Source: Siphonodentalium dalli
Taxonomy: Eukaryota > Mollusca > Scaphopoda > Gadilida > Siphonodentaliidae
Length of the DNA stretch: 64,000 nt
NCBI GenBank assembly: GCA_032622095.1
Contig: CP136069.1
Location: forward strand, 89,454,618 to 89,518,617
Direction of reading: 5' to 3'
In this document: one piece after another, positions 23,101 through 35,100 of the stretch
Layout of the letters: each line of letters begins with the position of its first letter
Position numbering within the stretch: the stretch's first letter is position 1
Made by a program: the position numbers and the translations under genes
The notes under the pieces: model-generated
Database searches by the model: none
What the model saw: only the letters and a program-made list of their open reading frames with translations
What the model was told of the DNA's origin: nothing

Positions 23101-26100
23101 TTGTTTTGTGTTATGTCATTCGTCGTATTTGACCCGGAACTCGGCTGAAGGTTAGGCTATTCATTATACATTATCTGATTCTTAAGCTTATTATAAACTT
23201 GTACCACAATACGTTGTCAGTACATCCATAGGAACACAGGCTACTGACCAATGAGGACAAATTATTTATTTCTGTACTTACTGATTGGGCCTTAAAAAAA
23301 AGATGTTTGATTCCGCTAACGAGCTGGAAAAAAATAGGGATGGTAGGCAGGCAAAACTTTTTTTTTTATTATTAAATATTTTTATTTTTCTATATTTTTA
23401 ACAATACGTGTATCATACTTGATATGAGCCCACATTATGGACTTCTTAGTCTCAAGGTGGTCAACCCATGGAATATAGAAACAAGAAACTCAGATTCAAA
23501 GTTACAGATGATATATATTTCTTTCTTCATAAGAATATCAAATGCATTCCGCTGTCTGGTGATTTCCATAGTATCATGTTCGATCTGTTTTTCCACGATC
23601 TCTCTATCACCGCAAACAAACTCGATATGGTTTATGTTGAATGCTGACAACTTTCATTTCAACATTTATGTCGAATGGCGCGGACTCAGCAGATGTACGG
23701 CACCTCACTTTAACCTTACTGAAGTCAGTCTTATCCGGGTGGATTAAAAGGAAGAGTTCTTCAATTTTGGCTTCGTTGTCTATCGATCGTATCTCTTTTT
23801 TGCTTCCGCAGTGGACACATTAGTCCAGATAGATAGCCACAACAACGTGCTGGCCTACGGAGGTAGCCATTGTTGCTGTTGTTGTGGTGTGAATTATGTT
23901 TACTTTCCAAAGCACTGGCTGTTTTCAATGGGAGATACGTATCCATTTATATAGTATGTGGGTATTTCCACCGGAAGCGACCGCCGTGCTTTTATCTCTG
24001 TTAAATGCGTGAATCATTCACAGACACCATTATTTTTTTTAAGTCAGTTTTTCGATTGCAATAAAAAGTTTAGACTTGGCGCTTTTAAATAGGGTCGGTC
24101 GGGTTAGCGGAAACAAACGCCTTTTTTTTAGGCCTTGACTTGTATATACAGCCAGTTAACAACAATTGATATTGGCCCCTCCGATGGCATCTGATACATG
24201 ACAACTACCATATATATGAGCATAATTGTTAGTCATGCAACTACTCAATGCAGGCATATTAAGCAGTCTTTTAACTCTGTTATTTCCCTCTCTTCCCCAC
24301 TCTCTCATTCTCTCTATATTCCCTCTCTCTCTATCTCTCTCTTACTCTCCTCACCCTCCTCCAAGGAATATTAATTATTACATCAATTATTGCTTTCCCA
24401 ACTTCTCCTCTCGCCTTTCCTTTCTCGTTTTCTTCTCCTTCTCACCCTCCATATCCCAGTCTCTCTCGACAATATCAATACATGAATCTCTCCAACATTA
24501 TATTTCCAGTTCTTCCCGTCCGACCCCATCTCCATTTAATGGAGAGGGGATGCGCAACACAAGGGGAACAAATAAGCCACTGGGCTTGCTGTTTAATCCC
24601 CTTTACAATCATTCCGTTTATGTATACATGCACTTTTATAATCTACTTATGTTTGTATTGATGTTATTAACTTATACATGTATGCCATCAAGATTGGAAA
24701 ATAAATATGTTTATACCCATCAGGACAAACTTAGTAAGTATTTTCAGCATACAAAAACCACTATCATCTCTGTAGGATTTTTCTATTATTATATTTTACT
24801 TAGAAAATGAAGATAACAAGATTACAAACACACAAATATTAATTACGGACACACTGAAGTAATTTTCTCTGTAGAATATTGATCCATTCATGAAAATTAT
24901 TGCCCCAAACCATTAAGTAAAATTATATGTCATACTAGCTGATGTGCCTGACTTCGCCCTGGCTATTTAGGCATTTATTTGTGATAGAAAGAAAAAACTA
25001 TTGAGAAAACTATTGACAATGAGAGATTGATCTACTAATTCAATGTGACAGCACTGAACAATACTGAACGAACAACGTTGAAAAGTATTAGGAGAAAGAA
25101 AAAAAATATTGTTCGATCGGTCCAGAAACATGCCTATGAGCGAGGTCAAGGACACGGTCACACATGAAATTGGACCCGCCCATATTGTTCCCGGGATCAA
25201 AGTAGGCCTACATACAAAATTTTAGTCAGATCGGTTGAGCAGTTTTCGAGTCAATAACAAACATACATACATACACACAGACAGACAGACAGAAGTTCCA
25301 AAATATATAATAGGTAATATTAGTTGATAGTTCAAGAAAACTATCTAGTCAATGAGATTAAAATTTAGCAAGGGAAGCCTAACTGTCTTAGTATAGCGTT
25401 TGTAGAGTTGAGTCTCGTAAGTTAATTGCTTGTTAAGTATGATAACTTAGGTAATAAGTATTTGGTATACTTCACTATGTTTATAGTTTAGTAGGTTTAC
25501 TGATTTCGCTTGGGTTAAGCTCTTCAGGTGTTTGTCACCATCAGCAATCGATAATGTTTTCTGAGTTAGTGGGAGGCCAGGAACCATCACCTATCTTTTT
25601 ATTATACAAGGCCAGGAACCATCACCTATCTTTTTAAACTCTTACAACAAGAATCCAACAACACATCAGGGATATACCAAATGCTCACTAAAGCTAGCCA
25701 GCAAACACATCTACCACTCACGTCATGTCACATGTCTCAAACGCTGACTCAGACATCGAGCACAATACTCGACGTCGGCGAAACAATATAAAACTGGATG
25801 TTCCTACTAAGGACAATATATCCAGAGGGCATGAACAGGTCAGACACCTTATGGTGAATAATATTAATCTCTATCTTAGGTCATGGCTTTCGAAGTATAT
25901 GTTATGATGAAATCTCTTGAATGGTTTAAATTACATAACTTCATGACTGAATAAATATATACTTACAAAGCTCTGAGGTGCAACAGACGGCCATATTATA
26001 GCAGGATTAGGATCATACAGTGGATTCATGTACTTCTCGATGATTTCTGGCCTATTAATATATGACCTTAAAGAAAGAGAAAGTAATTCAGTAAATGTAC

Positions 26101-29100
26101 CACCGTAATGTAATATAAAGTTATTATATAATGTTGTATGTGTTTTTTTTGTATGTATGAGTCCAGGTGGTGGTGAAAAGTCATATTGGATGTGCAGCGT
26201 CAAGTCCAATATGACTTTTCACCACAACCTGAACAAGTACAAGAAAGCACATACTGTACACAACATTGTATAATGATATTTGTATTATCCATCTGTATGT
26301 TTATCTAAATTTTGGGAATAAAATTATTGTGACGTCACCCAGAGTCCCGATAACTTTTATAAAAGTCATATTGGAGTGGAATAAGTCATATTAGACTCGC
26401 TCCAATGTAACTTTCCGGACTCCTGTGATGTCAGGTAGTATATTCTTTACACTTTCAGAGGCCAGTATGACTTTTTCCGGGATTATCAAGTGACGGCTTT
26501 TGCCCAATCAGAAATAGTGTTAGTACAGGTATGGATATAATATGAAATATCTGGAAAACTGTTCATCAAAACTGTCTTGTGCTTGAATACTGCACCAGTA
26601 AAACAGTAGGATATTTTCAATTGGCAATTCAGATGATTGTCTTTTTCGATTTGTTATTAAAATTCCTTAGGTTAAAAATTCAAATTTGATCTGCACTGCT
26701 TTAGATTTGTAGCATATACATATCAAGATAAGATCACCAGTGCTAATTAACAGTACTAACCAAAGTGAGACTGTTTTAGATGCTAAACCAAACTCCTTGC
26801 GTTCTCTCTCATTGTTACATAGGAAGGTTCCTGAAAAATATTAATTAACCTGATGAAATAAACACTTGAAGATATATTCACGCTTCCACAGGTTTCCAGG
26901 TTAATTTATAAGAAACCAGTATTATAGTGTATAAAATAGTTGGAATGAGATGTGCTTCCAAACAGACGCTATTTTGTTTACTATTGAATTTTCTATGCAT
27001 TGATTTCATATGTTTTATTTTCTATGTTTTAGAGGGACACCAAAAAATAATTTGTTAATTTTTCAAAAACAAAATGATATTATCTGACATTTAAAAGTCT
27101 GGTTTATAAGTCATATCTAGTTTTCTTTTTTTTTCGACAGGACAAAGCAGAAAGCAATTTTAAATTAGTTTTTATGTTGTTGTAACTGGAGGTCTGGAAC
27201 CCTGAATGATACAGTGAAAACTGTAATCTGCGGCCACCGTTGAGAATGGCCACCTGTCTTTACCGGCCGTATTGGCGATGTACGGACTGATTTTATTATA
27301 TAAATGAACTGTCGTGAGCGGCCACCTGTCAAACGCGACCAACGAGTGGTATAAGTGGGCAAAAATAGAAAAATATACCCTTAATGTGTGGCCACTTTAT
27401 TGTCCAAAAGTAAATATTTCGATAGTTTTCGAAAGAAACCATTGTAAACATGTAAAGTCGACTTCCAGTATAGCAAACACATCTCATCAATATTCATGAG
27501 TTGATTCGCTGTGCTCAGGCTTCATGGAAGCCCCTGTTGTGAGCCTTGTTATAAAGAAACCTATCGCTTGGTTAATTAAATGCATGTGTCATCGATGTCT
27601 GGCGATAAACAATGAATGAGGTGGCTATTCAATTAGAATGTATGAATGGAAGCCACTTGCCATGGGTTATGTTAAGAAAAGAAGGTTTATATAAACAAAG
27701 AACTGTTGTGTTTGGGTCGTTAGTGTGGATTACATATTCACACTTTATAATTTAGTATGCCTGATTGTTTTGAGCAAATACGCTTGTGCAATTGGCTTTC
27801 TCTCTGGAATATAAATAAGAGGGGGGAATAAATATTTCAGTCAGTATTTATACTTGATCTTGTGCTCTGTTCATGGTGATATCGTAATTTAGTGAAAATG
27901 TATAGTGTTGCAACTCCTTCGAAGAAACGTAAGATTCTTACTTTGGACCATGCTGACAGTCCAAGGGCAAAAACTCTATTATACCAACAAAACACCTTTT
28001 TCATATAAATCACCCACTGAGACCCCCCAATTATCATCACACACGTGGTGACTAAATGGCCTTGACATTGCTTCTTTTTTCAAAACAATCGGTTCATATT
28101 TGAGATTAATTTGTGCTTTCTTCAAGCCATAACTATTTCTGTTCAGTTTCATATTATGAATAAGCTTAATTATACATCTCAATCACACACGTAGACAATA
28201 TCTAATCTTGTTTACACCAGCATAAGAATGATTTATTATAGATTTACGCCTGTGAAACTTGTTGCTGTCAACTCGAAAGCATGGTCAGCATAAATTTATA
28301 AAACTATTTTACCTGTTGATTTACCTCAACCTTACCTGTTGTTTCTTGTATAAATGTCTATTGAATTTGTTGTTATTATTGTTAATAACTTGTTTTTTTA
28401 TTTTTAATTTGAGAATAAACATAAGTAAATGAAAGTGTCAATGACACTGTAGCTCAACTTGGAAAGGGAATAATTTAATGTATTAGTCAATGGAGCGATT
28501 AGGAATGTGGAAAGTTGAATGCCGAATGACCCCAAAATGAGTCGTTCCCATCTACATGTCATCGTTAACATCGATGACAAATTTTATGATGATCAGACTA
28601 AAGGTACGACCTGTAGCCTATGCTAAAGAATTTAGTCATACAAAGAGTAAAATCCAAGATGGCTGCTGGCGGCCATGATTTTTGGCCGAATGACCCCAAA
28701 ATGACTCGTTCCCATCTACATGTCATTATTAACATTCATGACAAATTTATGATGATCAGACTAAAGGTACAACCTGTAGCACGTGCTAAAGGATTTAGTC
28801 ATACAAAGAGTAAAATCCAAGATGGCTGCTGGCAGCCATGTTTTTCAGCCGAATGACCACAAAATGAGTCGTTCCCATCTGCTTGTCATTTTTAACATCC
28901 ATGAGAAATCTTATGATGATCAGACTAAAGGTACGAGCTGTAGCCCGTGCTAAAGAATTTAGTCATACAAAGAGTAAAATCCAAGATGGCTGCTGGCGGC
29001 CATGTTTTTTGGCCGAATGACCCCAAAATTACTCGTTCCCATCTACATGCCAATATTAACATCCATGACAAATTTCATGATGATCAGACGAAGAGTACGA

Positions 29101-32100
29101 CCTGTGGCCTGTGCTAATGGATTGAATTTTGAAATCCAAGATGGCCGCTGGCGGCCATTGTTTTTTGTCCGAATGACTCCAAAATGACTCGTTCCCATCT
29201 ACATTCCAATTTCAACAGCCATGACAAATTTTATGATGATCGGACTAAAGGTACGACCTGTAGCCCGTGCTAAAGGATTTAGTCATACAAAGAGTAAAAT
29301 CAAAGATGCCTGCTGGCGGCCATGTTTTTTGACCGAATGACCCCAAAATGACTCGTTCCCATCTACATGTCATTATTAACATTCATGACAAATTTTATGA
29401 TGATCAGACTAAAGGTACGACCTGTAGCCCGTGCTAAAGGATTTAGTCATACAAAGAGTAAAATCCAAGATGGCTGCTGGTGGCCATGTTTTTGGGCCAA
29501 ATGACCCCAAAATTACTCGTTCCCATCTACATGTCAATATTAACATCCATGACAAATTTGATGATGATCAGACTAAAGGTACGACCTGTAGCCCGTGTTA
29601 AATAATTTAGTCATACAAAGAGTAAAATCCAAGATGGCTGCTGGCCGCCATGTTTTTTGGCCGAATGACCCCAAAATTACTCGTTCCCATCTACATGTCA
29701 ATATTAACATCCATGACAAATTTCATGATGATCAGAAGAACAGTACGACCTGTGGCCCGTGCTAATGGATTGAATTTTGAAATCAAAGATGGCCACTGGC
29801 GGCCATTGTTTTTTGTCCGAATGACCCCAAAATGACTCGTTCCCATCTACATTCCAATTTCAACAGCCATGACAAATTTTATGATGATCGGACTAAAGGT
29901 ATGACCTGTAGCCCGTGCTAAAGGATTTAGTCATACAAAGAGTAAAATCAAAGATGCCTGCTGGCGGCCATGTTTTTTAACCGAACGACCCCAAAATGAC
30001 TCGTTACCCATCTACATGTTATTATCAACATTCATGGCAAATTTTATGATGATCAGACTAAAGGTACGACCTGTAGCCCGTGCTAAAGAATTTAGTCATA
30101 CAAAGAGTAAAATCCAAGATGGCTGCTGGCAGTCATGTTTTTGGGCCAAATGACCCCAAAATTACTCGTTCCCATCTACATGTCAATATTAACATCCATG
30201 ACAAATTTCATGACGATCAGACAAACAGTACGCCATGTAGCCCGTGCTAATGGATTTAATTTTGAAATGCAAGATGGCCACTGGCGGCCATGTTTTTTTA
30301 CCGAATGACCCCAAAATTAATCATTCTGGTCTAAATGTTGATGTCAACAGCTATGACAAATTTCATAATGATCCGACCAAAGGTACGACCTGTAGACTGC
30401 ATTGTTGATGCCTTACGTACACACGCACACACGGACGACGGACGACAAAGCCATGGCAATAGCTCAAGCTTTACAAAGTAAAGTTGAGCTAAAAAGAACT
30501 TAATAAAAAATTATTTAAATAAAAAAAAAAAAATTCATTCAAAATCACGTTGAACACTGGAGGCTAAAAATTTAGACTCTGGCCCACACCTGGCGTCGCC
30601 GGCCAACTGTCATTAACGACAATTTTTCCTTGGCAAAATGGGTGGTCCCTCATAACAGGTTTCACTGTAATGTCAAACATTGCACCCAATGAAGCGATAG
30701 GAAATGTGGAAAGTTTAAATGTTTAAGCAATACCAGAGGTCAACCCAGAGCCATATGAAGTTTGGGATCAATTGTATGAAAAATGTAGGCTGTACGGCAT
30801 GCCGAAGTATTTAGTTATGCAAAGAGTTATCCAAGATGGTTGCCGTCAGCCATGTTTTTGATCGAAAAGCTCCTATTCAGAGGTGATCAAAAACATTTTT
30901 TTTTTAATAATTTTTATTAATGTCATATACAATATACATGGAGCATGGTATATATCAGTCTATGTAAACATACACTCAGATTCATACTGATACTGAGTCT
31001 ATTGCATTCCCATCAACTTTTCATTTCTGAACGGTAGTGGGCTTCCCCCAAATTACGTCACACGGCACTAAATATAAATCTGAAATTAGTTGTGATTGAC
31101 AGGCGTAAACATGGTCACGTGCTGGCCAGTGCCGTCATGGCCGCTTTAACCCTGTGAAGCCGATTCTAATAATCGGAATTAATAGTTGCAGGGTTTGTGA
31201 CTTTTCGTTCGGCGGTTGTTTTACTGACAATAAAGGGAAACAGCTAACTTCCGGGATCCAAAATAATATGTACAATAACTAAGACAGATCTTCTTGAAAT
31301 TATAAAAAATGTCAATTTATGTGGATCTCTTGGACTCAGAACGAATTATTTTTTAGATTGGCCAGGCGATTTGTCGACCATGTTGTCAAAAAATAACACA
31401 AATCAACGGCCACGAATCAAAAATACATGAATGTCGGGACTATTTGCTAAAACAACTCCAGAACTAAAAAAAAGTTAAATGACATAACAAAACGATCTAT
31501 ATCAGTTCCCCAGTACCGGCAGTAGTACCACCGCAGCCAAAACGAGCGAAGAGCAACACAATTCTACCACCAAGCCCACCGAAACCCTCCCGACCTTACA
31601 CAGCCGTATTATTAGCTCCAACGATTGGCCAGTTGTACCCTAATTACAGTTGCCTGCAATCCAAATTCCGGTGATTCTTGATTTTAAACTTTCGACCGCT
31701 CGTCAACAATCTACTTTATTTGTCGATTTGTGAATTTCTCTTCCGGTATAACATGACGTCATGGATACTATTTTAACAACATTTAGCCACACCTTCGGAA
31801 TTTCCACACCGAAAGCACGTGACATGTTACTAGTTTTTTTATTGGGGCACACATTTCTTGGAGCTAAGTTTTGATTGGCGGTAATTACAAGGAATCCCTG
31901 GTTTGGGAAATGAAAACTGAACGAAAGGACGTCAGACCCACTATTTTTTATATGTGGGTATGTAGTTTACTCCAGACTGGGTATATATAAACAATTCATT
32001 ACAAAATGGTTCCCATTCAAAAGGCTTTTCAATGCTATTAAACGATCACTTGATATTTAGAAAGTATGTTTTTATGTACAAAGCAAATTGTATATGTCAT

Positions 32101-35100
32101 AGTGATATTTATATAAAAATACACTGTGTATGTTTAATCTCATTTATCATTTGTTTGCTAAATAAATTTTTAAAACATTTCTCTCATAAATGCAGGTTGC
32201 AGAATGTGCCGATGGAATAAAATTTGAAATCAAAGATGGTTGCTGGTGGCCATGTTTTTCAAACAATTTCGGAAAAAAATCAATGTCTTTCATCTAAAGG
32301 TCACCCAGAGGATCCATTTGGAGTTTAGTTATCCTGTAGGGTATGCGAAGGATTTGGTCATGCAAAGAGTAAACTCAAAGATGGCCACTGGCAGCCATGT
32401 TTTTCAACGATTTGGAAAAATTTGATAGCTCCCATCTAGAGGCCACCCCGAAGATCCATATGAAGTTTGGTGACAATCGAATGAGGGCTGTGGTCTTTAG
32501 GGTGTGCCAAATGACATTGTTGACGGATCATGCATGGATGGACAATAGATGGTAATTAAATCAAGTTGAGCTAATAATTATTACCGTAAGGTGAGGAATA
32601 AGCATTCTCCAGAAGCATCACCAAGAATCTCTCATCGAACTCGAAGGAACAAGGAAACTGCTTCCAAATCTGAAAACAGCACAAACATCAGCACAAACAT
32701 TGGAAACTAATTTTGCATGCTTCAATGAATGATTTAACCCTTCCATGACTGGAGCTTCCTGAAATGTTGCGAAAACCATGTGCCAATGCATTTTCTTATA
32801 TATGTGAGTCTGCTATAGGGAGCCCCGCATTTCTTAGAGAAAGCATTGGCCTAACAATATTCACCTTGACCTTGTGACAGGGTATTCACTTATATATGCG
32901 AGGCTTCCAATGTGAGACTATATGTACTGGCACAGGATCTTTAATGCTGCACCAGCACAGCTCCAGTCATGAAAAGGTTAATACTAATACTAATCAACTT
33001 GTCAACTGTCAAACGGATACATTTGTATTTTATATAGCAGTCAACACATTGGATTAAAGTTCATTCATGCAACCCACTATCTGCTGGGAGAACTGTCGAT
33101 ATTGAGAAACAGGAAAGAGTATACGGTACAGATTACCAATTCGCCATCGGCCAGGGAATATATTTCCTTCAGTTAGCGGTGTACAAAACGATCCCAGGAA
33201 GGAACTTTTTGTTGAAGTAAACCAATAAAAAACATTTTGTTTGAAGATCTATTTTATTAAAATAGCACAAAGCAATGTTAATTGATTCTATTAAACTATT
33301 ATGTACATGTTTAAATGCATATGCATCTGTTACAACTTATATTTCCCTGTATGTGCACCAAAACAAAATTGTACAGCTGGATCCAAATTCAGGTGCACAA
33401 TAAACTGCGCACAAGCGTTTTTCAAAACCGAAGGACTAACATAGAACATGAAGTAGATGACTACATTTAAGAAAATGATAAGCTGATCTGCATGCTCTTG
33501 TTACAATTAGTAAATGTGTACCAAATTACTATTAAAATTTTTACTCCAGACAATTGAAAGAAACTGGATGAAATTCAGGATCGCATATTAGAATAGAGAT
33601 TTTTCTGTTTATAATTCTGTTAGCACAATGTCATTTTTATATAAGGTTAAATGAGTTTATACGCATCAGATCCATCTACATTTTCTGGTTATTACTAGAC
33701 AGAGGAAGGTGTATCATTGTCCATGCATACTATGTGCAGAAAAAAATAAAAAAAATAAATAAAAGCCTCCCTCACTGATTTGGAAAAATAATTGCCCGAC
33801 AACCAAAACCCTTTTTTTCCCCCAAACCATGGTTCATTCCAATGTACACTTTATTAAGAACTGGGAAGGAAAATCTGATGTCCAACAGATGATATTTCAA
33901 ACTTTTCTCACTGATACTGAAGCCAAAGATATATATGGAATCTGGATGATTGTTAGCACTACAAAGTACACATTATAAAATATTGCCTTCAATGATCTAG
34001 TAATTTGACAAAAATAACATTGATAGACATTCTAGTTTTCATCATTTGTTCAGTCAAACTGAGCAAACACATTATATAATGCATATGGTTGAAACAGGTT
34101 TGAGTGAGTAAGAAAATAAACAATAACCATAGTGAGCAAAACAATATCTCACCTGATAGACGCAATCCAAGAAGAGTAGGAAAACAGGAGCCTCTTTTTT
34201 GTCTTTGCTTGTGGCAAAGGCGGATTTTGAGCACCTATCACCGAATGGATGACCAGCTTGTAACCATTCTCTTTCAATAAGAGCTTCGAATCTGAAGAAA
34301 ACATTCTGATTATAATCAGTAGACAAGTTTGATTAAAGCAATAATTTGTCAGCGTTTAGTGGAAATGAAACTCAAATCAAATCCACCTGCATTTTCTCAC
34401 TTAATGAATATATGTTCAGCGTTATTAAATTTGTCATTTAAATCAACCCAAAAACTGCATAACATATCTTTAATATGTCCTAGACATAGTACAAAATCAC
34501 CACCTGAAGACAGTGGAGTTCATTCGAGTCAAAACTGTGCTCTGATAAGAGCTGTTTATTAAAGGTACACAATCTGATTTGATGGTTACCGTATCATCAG
34601 ATTCCAACAACATTTCTTCAAAAGAATTCGCTTTAGTTATCAGAATCAATTAATTACCAAATAATAATGCTAACCACTATCAACTCTGGTATAAAATTTT
34701 CCAAAACGGGTTATATACAAACATCAACATTTTGTTCAACGAAATTTGGTATTGAGAGTATGTCGATCAGCTCGTTGAATATTTGCCAGGACGCAAAATA
34801 TCACAGGTGGTGAAAAATAAAAAACAATATCTGATAACTCTTGAGCTTTGATGGGTAGATTCCTCCTCTCGATTAAAATATTTTTTACTCAAACGCAAAT
34901 GCATAACAACATAATATATGAGGAACTGACACAAAACATAGCATTTTGACTGTTACGAGCTTACGCTAGTTTATTTTAAAAACAAGTTGATAGCTTATTT
35001 GTTCCCAAATACTCAGTATTTTTCTATAACAATCTGACCAAAGTGGCCAGTCAGAGGTTCGTGGAATACACCAGTCCATACATCTCGGAAAATCCGTTGG

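Larger units (their letters stand above)
27212..30667 (+). mobile_element. Tigger/pogo-like DNA transposon, interrupted
   Basis: The left end is TA-CAGTGAAAACTGTAATCTGC and the right end, read inverted, TA-CAGTGAAACCTGTTATGAGG. TA flanks at 27210-27211 and 30668-30669 and the CAGTGAAACC terminus are characteristic of Tigger/pogo elements. Subterminal GCGGCCACC/GGCCACCTGTC motifs also fit. A 2-kb repeat array (28450-30495) sits inside, so the true remnant is about 1.4 kb, in MTMR9 intron 10. Confidence 0.75.

Noticed and set aside
24226-24810. A 194-codon plus-strand open frame
   Set aside because: It owes its length to a CT-rich low-complexity tract. The translation is Ser/Leu/Pro-rich with no domain, and it starts from a non-ATG codon inside an MTMR9 intron.
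29002-29835. Two near-identical 61-codon frames 648 bp apart
   Set aside because: They are part of the tandem array and reflect its higher-order repeat, not genes.
28450-30495. CRISPR-like array
   Set aside because: The 164/156-bp units are tandem without unique spacers, and the genome is eukaryotic.
31473-31672. A proline-rich open stretch (PVPAVVPPQPKRAKS) in MTMR9 intron 10
   Set aside because: It has no ATG, no convincing splice sites and a second frame equally open over the same DNA. Composition alone explains it.
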